Assembly: GCA_039654915.1 (NCBI GenBank)
Contig: CM077595.1
Location: 46,593,501 to 46,657,500, forward strand
From: Aquilaria yunnanensis
Taxonomy: Eukaryota; Streptophyta; Magnoliopsida; Malvales; Thymelaeaceae
Length of the DNA stretch: 64,000 nucleotides
Direction of reading: 5' to 3'
Positions 12,747 through 24,904 of the stretch are shown piece by piece. Made by a program: the position numbers and the translations under genes. The first letter of the stretch is position 1. The number at the start of each line of letters is the position of its first letter. Below the pieces are notes generated by a model, which was not told the origin of the DNA, ran no database searches, and worked only from the letters and a program-made list of their open reading frames with translations.

Positions 12747-15220
12747 CTAAGGGACCCCGGCATCGTAAGAAGTTCCTGTTCCCGCGTCTTTTGCCACCAC
12801 CTTCGGTGCCGGAGGAGGGGCAAAAGGCAGGTTGAGGAACTCGACCTTAGACCACATCCAGCGAGGACCCTCGGGAATATCCAGGGCAGCAAGAAAGGAG
12901 AGGTCTAGATCTGGGTACTTCGCCCGAACTTGGTGGCGAGCCAGGCAGAAGCCGTTCTGAAAGGCAACCTTGGTGCCTTGTCTTTCTCAATGGACAAGTT
13001 CTCCGCCTCATTGCTCAGATCAGCGACCTTCCTCTACAGGGTCCTCACCTTCTTCTTGCTCTTTGTATCTTTCTTCAGTGCCCCGACCTCACTCTGAAGT
13101 TCGGCATTTTCAGCAAGGGCCTTCGCCAGGAGAGCAGAATCTTCCTCCTTCTCCTTTTGAAGGGTCTCGTTGGCCGAAGTCAAGGTCACGACCTGTTCAC
13201 CGAGGTCAGACATCTTCTTGGAAAAATCCTTCATGAGGTCCTCCTGGCCCTTTAAGAATTCCTCCTGAAGATTGCCAACCTCCTCATTGGCAATATGGCT
13301 CAACTCGGCGTTCATCATGACCGAGTTGGCACAAAAGACCTTGGCCTTCCCCAATTTATCTTCGGCCCAAGCCCGGACCGAAGATTGCTTCGCTGCCCAA
13401 GCCCGAAGGAATCCAGTATACCCCAGGAGCTGTAAAAAAGGAAAAGGTACTTAGTCAAATATGCATGAGGAAAGCTAAACACTTAGAAAGTTGGGAAGGG
13501 AGAAAAATTGAAGAGGCCCGAGGGACTACCTGAGCAGCGTGCTTGGAAATTTTAGTGGCATGGGTGTCCTCGTTAGCCCACTCCTCGGTGACTTCCTTGA
13601 AGGAAGCCTGAGTGAGCACGCCCCTCACCATCTGAGGAGCCATCTCTCGGCAATCAGCGGGGAACAAATTCATGTCCTCCGTGAATGACCAGAATGGCTC
13701 CCTGGGAACCTTATCCTTTGGGATGTGGGAATCCCAAAGAGCCCGCCTTCGGGCATGTTCCACTGCCCAGCTTGAAGGCACCAGCTCCTCTGCAAAAAAA
13801 CAAAGGAAAAGTCTCATGAGGAAAGCATTCCTTAGTCATGTATCTACGAGATTAAGTGAAAAAAATGTAAGGAGCAAACCTAGCAGAACTTCAGCAATGT
13901 TGTCGTCGGAGTCCCGCACCTCCTCTACATCGACAGAGACATGCTTGCCCTTGCTCTTTCGGCGCTTCTCGAGTTCTTCTGCTACACGGTTTGCCGCCAA
14001 AGAGCCTAAAATGTCTATCAATATAGCGGGGCTCTGAGAAGCAGTACTAATGGCCTCGGCGGAAGGATCGGCGGGAGTTTCAGGCTTCTCGGTCAAAGTT
14101 TCAGGCTCCTCACCGACCTTGGTGGCGTCCTTCGGGGGACGGGGAAGGAGGTTCTTCTTCTTCTTCTTAGCCGAAGATGGCCCACTCCCCGAAGTCTTCT
14201 GCCTCTTGAGGGTGCCCTTCTTTGTCCGATCGTCCTCCTCAGCTTGATTGAGGAAGAGGGATTTGTAGAAGGCCGCTGACTGATTGCCCATTTCTGGAAA
14301 AGGAGGAAAATATCGGTGTAAGTATAGGCGAATACTTATACTAAAAATTCTGAAAGAAACTTACCTTTGTAAAGGGCTTCATAGGTGAGCTCCCTCCGAA
14401 GGAGCATCACCAGCCAAGACTTCTTTCTGTCGGTGGCAGGAGCTGGCGTGGCAAGGTTCGTCTTGTGCTCCTTAATAACCCCTAGCTCCTGAAGGACCTC
14501 CTCGGTCATAAACTGCCATCTGATGGGGAAGGGGGAGCGTGGAGGGACCTCGGGATCCCAGTCGGTGACAGCCCGAATACGGCTGTCGAGGTCCACAAAC
14601 CTCGCTGCCAACTCAGGAGTTAGTAGCTTTTTGGGGTCCCCGACATCCGTCTCCAGCTTGCCCCGAGCCCACTTAGTCGGCATGTACGACCAAGCCTCCT
14701 CCACCTTTAGGAAAAGAATTTCTTTTGCCACCCTCGCCAACTATCTTTAGTGTCGAAGGTGAACATATGTTTCTTGCTCCCAGATCACCGAGGTGGCATG
14801 AAATAAAAGCCACCATTCGGGACCGGATAGAGCTTGTAGTACTGCATGAACAAAATGAAATAGGGCTCTATTTTGAAGGCCCCACACATGTAGAGAAAGG
14901 CATTAAAATAACAATATGAATTAGGAGGAAGTTGATTCATGGCTATGCCATGGAATTGGCAAAAGTCGCAAATCATCTAGTGAGGAGGAAACCGTAGTCC
15001 GGCCTTCAATTGCGCACGAAAAGCTGTAATCTCATCCTTCCTATTCATAAAACTAAAATGCCCTAGATGGGGTAATCTGGTGGTGGCGTAAGAAGGGAGG
15101 AAGAACTTGGTTGTCCACTTCGTTAGTTTTTTCTGGAGTGGAGCAACAAGGGTGAGACATGAGAGGCATCCAGCTTTCTGGAATAGGGTCGACAGACGCA
15201 ATAAGGGTAGGAGAAGACAT
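12747..15220 (-). pseudogene. Antisense spliced gene of Tat A (4 exons, broken frames)
   Basis: Read on the minus strand, four exons are separated by GT-AG introns at 14294-14364, 13790-13879 and 13430-13529. Exon 1 starts at ATG 15218-15220 (MSSPTLIASVDPIPESW). It carries a globular domain (DFCQFHGIA, NQLPPNSYCYFNAFLYMCG, KDSWRGWQ) that resembles the plant family called putative gypsy-type transposon (Pfam Transposase_28); this is recognition from memory. Exon 2 is polar with basic runs, exon 3 holds EPFWSFTEDMN and GVLTQASFK, and exon 4 is a long coiled coil ending in the conserved tail MWSKVEFLNLPFAPP. The stop is at 12747-12749. Lesions include a frame break in exon 1 near 15120, a stop at about 14983 and a break in exon 4 near 13034. 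The function is unknown. Confidence 0.8.
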
Positions 15221-15953
15221 GTTCGGGAAAGGAGAAAGAAGGATTTTGGAAAAGAGCAAAGGGACTTCGGGATAGGTAAAAATGACTTCAGAAAGCTAAA
15301 AAAGAAACTCACCAAAGGTCTTGCCGAAATCTGGATTAGAAGACGTCGTCATAAGTGGTGGGCGGAAATCACTCAGCCGCTAGCACCGCCGCAAAAAGGG
15401 AGAGAAAAAAGCTTGAAAACAGAGAGAGCAGGAAGCAAAAGTAGAAGAAAGCAAATGGGGCTTGTGACGGGAGGAAGGTTTATATAGACCGAGGAAGGCT
15501 AGCTACCATCACTACTGCGCGACGGTGAATCGTCGCCATAATTCCTTTTTGATGGCGAAAAGACGCGGCTGGTATAACCAAGGCAGCCACCTCCAACCGC
15601 TGAATGACACATGTCGCCCGAGGCATGGCTGGTGTCACTGACGCGACCTCCCCCAATCATTACATGCCGCATGTTAACCAGCGCGCGAACCAAGGGACAC
15701 ATTTTCTGTGATGGCGAAATTTCGGGCTCGTCGCTCCAGACTGACATGCCTGGTTACGAGATGTAACGGTCTACTGACTTACAGCGGAAAAAGTAGAAAT
15801 AAAGAGACTTGGCATCTCGGGAACACCAAGGGATCGACCGAGAAGCAAGGAGTAATACCCGAACGGGTAGAGTGCGCCTTCGGGCCTCGAAGTGTGTCTT
15901 TTTGCAAAAAGGCATCCCATTCCAAGATCTGGAAGGAGCCTCCAGAATATATA
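15221..15953 (-). promoter_or_regulatory. Upstream region of the Tat A antisense gene with TATA box
   Basis: On the minus strand CTATATAAACC (15477-15488) lies about 260 bp upstream of the antisense ATG. TATA boxes sit at matching places in Tat D and Tat E. Further upstream are short blocks shared by the copies (around CGTCGCCATAA and GATGGCG). No sense-strand gene is present. I infer a core promoter for the antisense gene; transcription start is not shown by the sequence. Confidence 0.6.
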
Positions 15954-15990
15954 GTCGAAGTCTCCACCTCGACTTTTCGAGGGGGGCATG
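15954..15990 (+). other. Pre-PPT hairpin and polypurine tract of Tat A
   Basis: The stem GTCGAAGT / ACCTCGAC with a CTCC loop (15954-15973) is followed by the purine tract GAGGGGGGCATG, which ends directly at the LTR TGATAGCC. The tract primes plus-strand DNA synthesis. The hairpin is at the same spot in Tat D and Tat E, with some base-pair substitutions. Confidence 0.7.
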
Positions 15991-16741
15991 TGATAGCCGG
16001 TCAAAGCACCGTGCTTGCCGAGTACCACCCGTACAAGGAGAGGCATCGACCTTAGAAGGAGGGGGCATGGCGGCCCTAGCGCTTGACCTTGGGAGTCCAT
16101 CAACTCCCCTAAGAATGACACTAATGACCTCGAGAAGAAAGCACGCGTTGACCTCGGAAGAAGGACCCTTGGTCCGAAGGGTGACCTTAGCCAGAGGAGC
16201 CTCGGAGTACGACAGAAGCATTTAATGAACCTCTGACATGTCATCTACAGGGGCTACACACCGCCCTCATACACGCTGTGACATGCTGTGACTGCATACG
16301 TCCTGTCATCTAAGGCTATTCCGGCCCTAGACCGTGGGACGAGGAGCCTGCAGACGGCTGGAGGTCCCCACGCCCAAGAAGTACAGATTAAATCTGACCA
16401 AACACGTGTCACAATCTGAAGAGATCGTCCTCCCCTTTATATACTATGGAAATGGTTCCAGGAGGGCTTTCGAACTCTCTCTTCCCCTCCGAAAAATACA
16501 ACGCAAGCAAGAATTTCCCTTGATTCTACATTTCATTTCCACTTCCGAAACACTTACTTGGGCGTCGGAGGCTCACCCCCCCCCCCCCCCCGGAAAAACA
16601 CTATGGAGACCTCCTAACCCTTATTTTTCTGAGCATTTCAGGTGGTCTTCGTCAGGGTTCACCTTCTCCAAGTGTTCTTTGCTCACCAGGAATCCTTGCT
16701 ACCCTCACCATGTCATGCATTGAAGATGTTGTTGGGCATCA
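15991..16741 (+). repeat. Tat A 3' LTR (751 bp)
   Basis: It starts TGATAGCC and ends GGGCATCA. It contains a G-box CACGTG (16403-16408), a TATA-like TTTATATA (16436-16443), the block ACTTGGGCGTCGGAGGC with hairpin arms at 16567-16614, and ATG at 16710-16712 exactly 32 nt before the LTR end. A run of 16 C (16576-16591) disrupts the hairpin. The next five bases (ACCCC, 16742-16746) are the expected right-hand target-site copy. Confidence 0.9.
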
Positions 16742-19700
16742 ACCCCTCTTGATGATCTCCCTGATCAGATGATAGCGTCGGAGTACGTGTTTGGATCGCT
16801 GGTGAGATCGAGATTCCTTAGCTTGTGTGATTGCTCCATTGTTGTCACAATAGAGTTCCATCGGGTCGGCAATGCTTGGAACCATTCCAAGTTCAGTAAT
16901 GAACTTCTTGATCCAAACTACCTCATTCACAGCATAGGAGGCGGCAATGTACTCAGATGCTGTTGTAGAGTCAGCTACTATCTCTTGCTTTGAACTCTTC
17001 CAGCTCACAGCACCACCACCAATACAAAACACAGCCAGATTGTGATCTCAAATCATCCTTCTTCGATTGGAAGTTTGCATTAGTGTAACCACTTACAATG
17101 AGCTTATCTTCACCTTTAAAGACCAAGAATGCATCCTTAGTCTTTCATAAGTAGTTAAGGATGTTTTTAATAGCTGTCCAGTGAATCTCACCGGGGTTTG
17201 ATTGGTACCTACTTGTCATGCTAAAGGCATATGAGACATCGGTACGAGTACATATCATGGCATACATGATAGATTCAGTTGCTGAGGCATATGGAATCTT
17301 ACTCATGCGCTCTCTCTCCTCGGGTATACTCAGACACTGAGATCTGGAAAAGAGTTATACCATGTGACATGGGCAAGAATCCTTTCTTGGAATCTTGCAT
17401 GCTAAACCTCTTTAGCACCTTGTCAATGTATGTACTTTGACTTAGGCCGAGAAGGTTTCTAAATCTATCTCTATAGATCCTACTGCCTAACACATAGGCT
17501 GCTTCACCCAAGTCATTCATAGAGAAACATTTCACTAGCCAAGTCTTCACAGACTGTAGCTCAGGAATGTCATTCACCATGAGTAGTATGTCATCTACAT
17601 ACAACACCAAGAAGACAATAGTGCTCCCACTAACCTTCTTGTAGACACACGGTTCATCTTCAGTTTTGATAAAAGCAAACTCTTTGATTCCTTCATCACA
17701 ATGAAGATTCCAATTTTGAGAAGCTTGCTTCAGTCCATAAATAGACCTTTGCAACTTGCACACTTTATTGGCCTTCTCAGGAGTGACAAAACCCTCAGGT
17801 TGTGTCATGTACACATCCTCAAGCAACTTTCCATTTTGGAATGCAGTTTTGACATCCATTTGCAATATCTCATAATCATAGTGTGCAGCAATAGCAAACA
17901 AAATTCGGATAGATTTAAGCATAGCAGTTGGTGAAAAAGTTTCATCATTGTCAATACCATGAATTTGCTTAAAACCTTTTGCAACCAGTCGCCCTTTAAA
18001 GGTAATCAGATTACAATCCATGTCAGTTTTCTTCTTGAAAACCCATTTGCACCCTATGAGTTTCACCCCTTTAGGTGGGTCAACCAAAGCCCATACTTGC
18101 TTTTCATACATGGGTTCCATCTCGGATTTCATGGCCACTAGCCACTTCTCAGAGTCAGGCCCTGACATAGCTTCTTCGTAGGTTGTGGGCTCATCCTAAT
18201 CCATGAGCATCACATCACCAGTATGAGTCATGAGAAATCCATATCTCTCGGGCTCACGCTGAATCCTACCAAACCTACGTGGGCTCTGTGCTATAGGAAC
18301 AAACTCTTGAACCACAACATTTTGTGGTATCTGTTCAGGTTCCATTTCAGGTTCGATGTCTCCTTGTCGTTCCTGAATTTCTTCAAGTTCTACTTGCGTC
18401 CAACTAGTTCCTTTATAGATAAACTATTTCTCTAAGAAGACACCAGTTCTAGCAACAAACACTTTTTGCTCAGAAGGATTCCAGAAATAGTAACCCTTTG
18501 TTTCTTTGGGATACCCAACGAAAAGGCATTTTTGAGATTTGGGCCCTAGTTTTTCGGAGGATTGACATTTCACATAAGTGTCACAGCCCCAAATCTTCAT
18601 AAAAGACAAATTGGGATACCTCCCACTCCATATCTCATATGGTGTCTTTTGAACCGATTTAGATGGAACTCGATTTAGTGTAAAAGCGGCTGTCTCTAAA
18701 GCATGTCCTTAAAAGGAGTTTGGAAGGTCAGCTTGACTCATCATAGAGCAAACTATGCCTAACAGAGTTCAATTTCTCCTTTCAGATACACCATTCCATT
18801 GAGGTGTACCAGGTGGAGTGAGTTGTGATACTATACCACACTCCTTCAGATAGTCAAGGAATTCTTGATCCAAGACTCTCCACCTCGATCTGATCGAAGT
18901 AGTTTGATACTCTTCCCAAATTGATTCTCTACTTCATTCTTGAATTCTTTGAACTTTCCAAAGGATTCTAACTTGTGTCTCATGAGATACACGTAGCCAT
19001 ATTTGCTGAAGTCATCAGTAAAGGTAATGAAGTATTAGAAACCTACTCTAGCATGTGTAGACATAGGGCCACATAGATCACTATGTATGAGTCCTAGTAA
19101 GTCATTAGCCCTTTCACTTTTCCCTGTGAATGCGGCTTTGGTCATCTTGCCCAACAAACACGACTCACATGTCTCATATGATTCAAAATCAAAGGAGTCC
19201 AAGACTCCATCCTTATGGAGCTTGGATATGCAGGTCTCATTTATATGGCCTAAGCGACAGCGTTAGAGATAGGTGGGATTCAAATCATTTAATCTAACCT
19301 TCTTGGTATTCACATTATAAATTGGATCTTTGAGGTCTAGAACATACAACCCATTGCTAAGTTGAGCACTACCATAAAAGATTTCATTCAAATAAATAGA
19401 ACAACATTTGTCTTTTATTATAAATGAAAAACCTTTCTTGTCCAAACAAGAAACAGACATCAAATTTCTACAAGTAGTAGGGACAAAGTAGTAGTCGCCT
19501 AATTCTAAAACTAATCCACTAGGTAAAGTGAGAACATAAGTCCCTATGGCTAAGGCAGCAACCCTAGCTCCATTTCCAACACGTACGTCCACTTCACCTC
19601 TGGCCAATCTCCTACTTCTACTTAGATCCTGCACATTTTGCACAAATGTGAGATCCACATCCAATATCCAATACCCAAGATGAGGAAGTAGAAAAGTTAG

Positions 19701-20562
19701 CCTCTATGACAAAAATACCTGAAGTGGAAGTCTTACATCTCTTTTCCTTAGCAAGTTCTTCAAGATAGAGCTTGCAATTGCGCTTCCAGTGTCCAGGTTG
19801 CTTACAATGGAAGCACTCCCCTTCCTTTGCCACACCACCCTTTAGTTTCAGTGCAGCTGAAGAAGAATTGGCATTGGACTTTCCATTAGCTTTATCCTTC
19901 TTCTTGTTGGCTTTTCCTTTTTCATTGCCCTTTTGAACCATCAAAATGGGCTTAGCCTTCTTAAGGTTTTGCTCAGCAGTTCTCAACATGTTGAGCAATT
20001 CAGGGAAGGACTTGTCAAGGTCGTTCATGTTATACTTCATGATGAGCTGACTATAGCTTTCAGGCAACGATTACAAGACTACATCAACAGCCAACCCTTT
20101 CTGAAGAGCAAATCCCAAAATCTCAAGATTCTCAATGTACCCAATCATCTTGAGCACATGAGGACTCACGGGACTTCCCTTAGACATCTTTAACTAAAAC
20201 AATGCCTTAGAGGTCTCAAACCTCTCATGCCTAGCTTGCTCTTGGAAAAGTATTCTTAGATGTTCGACCATATCAAACGCCCCTATGTTCTCATGTTGCT
20301 TCTAAAGCTCAGATTCCATGGTAATAAGCATGAGGCATGCAACAACCAAAGCATCATTAGAATGCCTTTTGTGAGCATCCCTTTTAGTTCTTGGAGCAAT
20401 GGCAGCAGGCTCATTCGGAATGGGCTGCTCTAGGACATAAGCCTTTCTCTTTTGCTTGAGGACTATTCTCAAGTTTCGGTACCATTTAAGAAAGTTGGTC
20501 CCATTCAGTTTTTCCTTCCCAAGGATCGATCACAACGAAAGTGTCGATGTGTTTTGTGCCAT
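16742..20562 (-). pseudogene. Copia-2 gag-pol (many lesions, C-terminus missing)
   Basis: Same domain order as copia-1. The gag ATG is at 20560-20562, the CCHC knuckle near 19755-19800 (CFHCKQPGHWKRNC), protease near 19665 (DIGCGSH, active-site Thr changed), integrase about 19100-18560, RT about 18168-17440 with YVDD near 17590-17601, and RNase H about 17110-16742. At least five separate open pieces are seen (19618-20067, 19263-19664, 18424-18609, 17299-18168, 16739-17032), so stops and frameshifts are frequent. It is older or less constrained than copia-1. It keeps two bases that copia-1 has lost: the CAG at the copia-1 gag stop and the full T run in RT. Confidence 0.9.
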
Positions 20563-22003
20563 GGTTATGTACAACAGCAAATATGCAGTGTACGAGTCAT
20601 GTATTTTAATTCATTTAATATGGACTTTTATTAAACGATACTCCCACTATTTTCCTCAAAATAATAACCCTCGATATTATTTTGAAACAGCTCAATGTTA
20701 TGCTATTCTAGTGGGCCAAGATCCATATTTGGCCACAACCTGAATCAGCTTTGGCTTTTCTCTCAAGTTACAGCTATTTAGGTAGGCAACTCCTTGCCAG
20801 TTGCATCTCATGCAACTCTTCGATAGTTGGGTGAATCAACACTTGTCCAAGCTCATCTCATGAACGTTAAGCCCAACTTTATGCCTCTAAGTCCCTAACC
20901 CTATTAGGATGACTTAGTTAAGCCAGACCCAAAGTTAGCAGTTTGGATATCACTATTATCCCATCGCGCTTTACCAAGATGAACATAGGTGCTTTGCTTT
21001 GGCAAACCCTCCTAATGTTGATCAAAATCTTGACGAGTGCCAACATTTGGAAGGCATCACATTTAATGACTTAATATTTGTTTTGGGGGATTTTTCTTTT
21101 GATCTAACCAATTTGTTATCTCCGGTTGTCTTATAAATGCATCACATACAAATATAAAACATGCATCTCATGCTTACAAGAAAGTAAACGTGGCATGGTT
21201 ATAGCCTAAACTATGAGATATTCTCAAGCCAATGAGAATATCATAAAAGCCTAAGAAAAGAAAAGGGTCTTCACAAACTCCTTCTCTTCCTTTCTTGGTT
21301 GCCCTTTTGTTGTCACCTCCTTGGACATACTACCTTGGATGATCCTTGGACATACCACCTTGGATGATCCCATAATGCACCATTACATCAATAATAGAAA
21401 CCTCGAGTTACATTCGAGGGGAGTAAGGTGAGAAAAGAATGTACAATGAGAGTAACAGGAAAAGGCACGACTCGTAGGCCGTATTTACAAGAACAACCAA
21501 TCAAGGGCTATAACCATGCACCATGCTACAACCATCAATCAGCATAACATGTCGAATCTCATTCAACAAATGCATGCCAATTTTCGTGAGTAGATTAACC
21601 AGTTTTTATTTATGTAGCGCTTCGCATACAACGGTCCAGCTGGCCGGTCAGCGGGCGGTGGTTCTACTTTGCTTGAGATCTTCTATTTCAAGCAAGTAGG
21701 CACCCGAGACTCCTCCATTCAAGCCACCAAAAAAACCTTACTTTCGGTGCCCGAACAGGCCAAATCCGAACCAAACTAGGGTTTTTGCGACTATTTCAAG
21801 AATCCTAATCCATATAGATATCTCATACCTATCAACTTTGGGTTAATCTCATTAACCAATTTGTGTCGTTTCTTCATATATCTCATATATTCATTACGAG
21901 TTCCAGTTTCATGCATCATGAATCAATCTAATTAATCATGGCTGAAAGCAATTGAACACATAGCATCATGCTATTCAACATTCAATCCCGATTTAGGGTT
22001 TCA
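20563..22003 (-). other. Copia-2 leader
   Basis: About 1.44 kb of untranslated leader between primer-binding site and gag. The gag-proximal 650 bp match copia-1 positions 1-652. A short tandem duplication (two copies of a ~25 bp unit around GGACATACYACCTTGGATGATCC) lies at about 21323-21371. There is no gene in it. Confidence 0.75.
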
Positions 22004-22022
22004 CCAGTAGCTCTCGTACCAC
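22004..22022 (-). other. Copia-2 primer-binding site (initiator Met tRNA type)
   Basis: On the minus strand TGGTACGAGAGC begins one base after the LTR end. It is a slightly changed form of TGGTATCAGAGC, the complement of the 3' end of initiator tRNA-Met that many plant copia elements use. The chromovirus site at 59858 has the unchanged form. Confidence 0.75.
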
Positions 22023-23388
22023 TATTGGGTTTGGGGAGCCAAACAAGTGTAACAAAATTTAACCGAAACCCTCCAGGATCCAAGTGAAACGGCCTAAACT
22101 AGGTGTTTCAAAAATTTTTATACCTAATTTTTGGTTGAGATCTCTCACCTAACTGTAGAGTCGAATCACAAAACCTGAACAGTTAACGTGTTCAAGCTCT
22201 CTATGGTATCCACACGAGCCTCTCAAGATCACCACGCTTCCACCACGCCCCGGCAGATGCGTTTCTCTTGCTTTTGCAGTGCTAGCTTGTGTCCTCCAAG
22301 GAATTGCAAGAGAAGAGTGTGACTATCCTTTTGGGAGGCTAGGGCAAGAATCTGGAATTTCTCACTAAAAGTTGTATTTATAGTGAGACTCAACTTCTAG
22401 GCCTAATGGGTTTCAAAGCCTTAATCCAGTTAGGTTTTAATTTTGGGTTTAGTAATAGCTCAACCCTTGGGGCCATTATTAATATGAAATTATTGTGAAA
22501 CCATAACCCAAATAATTAGCCCATGCACTCTAATGATCCAAATAGCTCTATGTGTGTGACCCAATAGGCTCTTACCACGTCGGCAATGATCATAAATCAC
22601 ATTTATGTTCATAAGCAATGAGCGGTGTCTAGCAACACATCATTGCTACCCAAGTGACAAGAATGTCGGTGATTCGACTAAACCTTTATTATGATTACCA
22701 ATATATGCCATTGTCCCTTTGTCCAAGATATCAAGACTAAGCATGAGACATGGAATGTGTCACTCTCGTATAGTGCAATCTTTGGTTTCTTGATTACTGA
22801 GTAGACCAACTTAAACTGATGACATTGATATCGTATATCAACTCATCCGAGCATGGCCAGGCATTTTTCTAACTCTTACTCTTTCAAGGGGCCCGAAGAT
22901 ATCACTCCCATTATGTGACATACCCAATGACGTCCTTCAAGTTCACTCAGTTACGAGCAACAAAGGAAAGTATCAAAGTATATGACTCACATGTATGGAA
23001 CCTTGATGACCTGAGGTCAAAGGACTACATATACCACGATCACTATGATAATCACTTATGACACTCATATAATGATCCATGTAGCATTCTCATGGTGGGT
23101 CGATCCAGTACACAAGTTCTCCAACTTGTACCCATATGTAGACTACATATCTCATATTAGTCTCCACATATGCTAGTTGTTATGTATTATTGCAACCCGC
23201 TCCACAATAATACTAGATCAGGGACGTTTGATAATATCATTATTCTAGGGTTACAATTATGTTTATTATGTTACGTAGAAACAAAAGAACAAACATAATT
23301 GCTGGATTAATGCCTTAATAAAATATCATGACTCAATGTGCAAAAAATACAATCATCTCATGATTGGCTTTTGGGCACAACACCAACA
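22023..23388 (-). repeat. Copia-2 5' LTR (1366 bp)
   Basis: Read on the minus strand it begins TGTTGGTGTTGTGCCC and ends CCCAATA. The TATA box (TATAAATA on the minus strand) is at 22375-22382. The flanking AACAT at 23389-23393 is its right-hand target-site copy. Confidence 0.92.
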
Positions 23389-23863
23389 AACATAACCATG
23401 GACTTTTTGACTGGGTTGCCTATGACCAGATTAAGGCATGATACAATCTGGGTCATTGTGGAAAGGCTAACCAAATGTTCCTACTTCTTACCTATGAAAC
23501 TCACAGACTCGTTGGAGAAGTTAGCCCAGATGTATGTCCAAGAGAAAGTAATACTACATGGAGTGCCAGACTCTATTGTATCTGATAGAGATCCAAAATT
23601 TATAGCTCGGTTTTGGAGTGCTTTTCATAAAGCACTAGGAACGAAGATCCACCTAAGTACTGCTTATCAACAACAGACAGATGGGCAATCTAAAAGGGTG
23701 ATACAAGTACTGGAAGACATGCTCAGGAACTATGTTGGATTTCAAAGGTGAATGAGACCAACACTTGCCATTAGTGGAATTCTCATATAACAATAGTTTC
23801 CAAAGCACTATTGGCATCACACCTTATGAAGCATTATATGGAAGAGGGTGCATGACACCCACT
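23389..23863 (+). pseudogene. Chromovirus integrase fragment
   Basis: The fragment starts NITMDFLTGLP, the entry to the DDE core of a Tekay/Del-like chromovirus integrase. It continues with SDRDPKF and TDGQSKR, which takes the place of the usual DGQSER-type glutamate motif, and ends at YGRGCMTPT. A TGA at 23749-23751 and further breaks interrupt it. It is bounded on the left by the copia-2 LTR and on the right by the Tat B LTR. It begins at exactly the codon where the chromovirus at 55967-63873 is cut. Confidence 0.88.
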
Positions 23864-24904
23864 TGATAGCCGAAGTACTATCGCCCTAACCACCTGCCGA
23901 CCACGGGAAAGAGGGAGCTAGACACCTGAGGCATACGACCACGGAAAGGACTCCGTAGTGAAGGAAGTCATACACCTGAGGTGCACGACCTCGGCAGCTC
24001 ACCAAATTCAAACTTTGGAAGCCAGCGTAGCGCTTCCTTTGGGAGGGCGATCGAACCAACTACGGGGGAAAAAGACCAACCACCACCTGCGGGAGAAAGC
24101 CCCTCGAAGACGTAGGCGCCAAAGTTCCAGCCCGAGTCCGGGAAAGGGCCATCACCTCGAAGTGAGACATCAACCAAACCGACCTCGGTTGTACGGCAAG
24201 AGCCATCAAGGAGTCTCTGACACTCCGCTCATATATGTCTCCGACACACAACCCCAGACACACTCTAACACTCCATCACAATGTGCGTCCTATCACACAG
24301 GGCTACACCTACTACGGGTCGCAGCCCGAGGAGCCTGTAGATGGCTAGGGGCCCCCACGCCCAAAAATACGAACACCATCCATCCATACATGTGTCACAA
24401 TCTGAAGGGATCACCTCCTCCCTTATAGACCAAGGAAATGGTCACAGGCAGGGGGTTCTCTGCCTAGAAGACCAAAAGGACAAAAGGATGCTCTCCTCTC
24501 TCCGCCTGAATACTCTCCCTTCAGCCCTCAGAAAGACACGCCAGGCAAGAGTCCCTTGTGGTTATTACTGAGTATCTCTCTTTCTCGGAGCACTGACTTG
24601 GGCGTCGGAGGTTCCCCCCCGGAAAACCACCCTGGGGGCCTCCTAACCCTTATTTTCTGAGTGTTTCAGCCAGGTCTCCCCGAAGGAACTCCGCTCCGGG
24701 CTCTCTCCTATGCCGGAAGTCTTTCCCGTCCTCACCAACCACGGTACCAGGAAGCTGCCGGCCACCATTTAAGGTGACCCTCTCAAGGTACCTTCTTGCA
24801 GCTCCAGGACCCCCTGCTGGCCACACTGCTGCACAGAGTGAAGATGCTGGCTCCGCCTAACCGGACCGCATCAGATGCTCTCTCCGCACCTTCGAACAGC
24901 ATCA
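23864..24904 (+). repeat. Tat B 5' LTR (1041 bp)
   Basis: It starts TGATAGCC and ends AGCATCA, followed by CTGGCACCGTCTGTGGCAAC, a mutated form of the Tat primer-binding site. The hairpin block is at 24607-24643. The ATG near the LTR end is at 24875, 30 nt from the end rather than 32, so it is out of phase with the sister LTRs. It is the longest Tat LTR here. Confidence 0.85.

Larger units (their letters stand above)
6034..16741 (+). mobile_element. Tat-type Ty3/gypsy element Tat A, interrupted by a solo copia LTR, 5' part off-window
   Basis: From mid gag onward it has gag, protease, RT, two RNase H domains, integrase, spacer, antisense gene, polypurine tract and 3' LTR. It is entered in mid gag because copia-1 sits in front of it. 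It is split again at 9852-11267 by a solo copia LTR. Its 3' LTR ends at 16741, and copia-2 sequence, cut in mid RNase H, begins at the next base. This is what an insertion of Tat A into copia-2 would give. Assignment to the Tat lineage rests on the second (archaeal-type) RNase H and the extra antisense gene. Confidence 0.85.
16742..23388 (-). mobile_element. Ty1/copia element copia-2, 3' part missing
   Basis: It is a minus-strand element of the same family as copia-1: 5' LTR (22023-23388), primer-binding site, leader and gag-pol down to RNase H. It ends abruptly at 16742 inside the C-terminal pol region, at the equivalent of copia-1 position about 4473, where Tat A's LTR takes over. Its upstream flank (23389-23393, AACAT, then a chromovirus integrase) shows it was inserted in a chromovirus. 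Confidence 0.9.

Noticed and set aside
15754..16244. Minus-strand open frames across the Tat A LTR
   Set aside because: They cross the polypurine tract and LTR border, are absent from the matching part of Tat E, and look like chance frames in GC-rich sequence.
23338..23400. Chromovirus integrase start at 23338
   Set aside because: The first 50 bases belong to the copia-2 LTR; the integrase begins only at 23389 after the LTR end.
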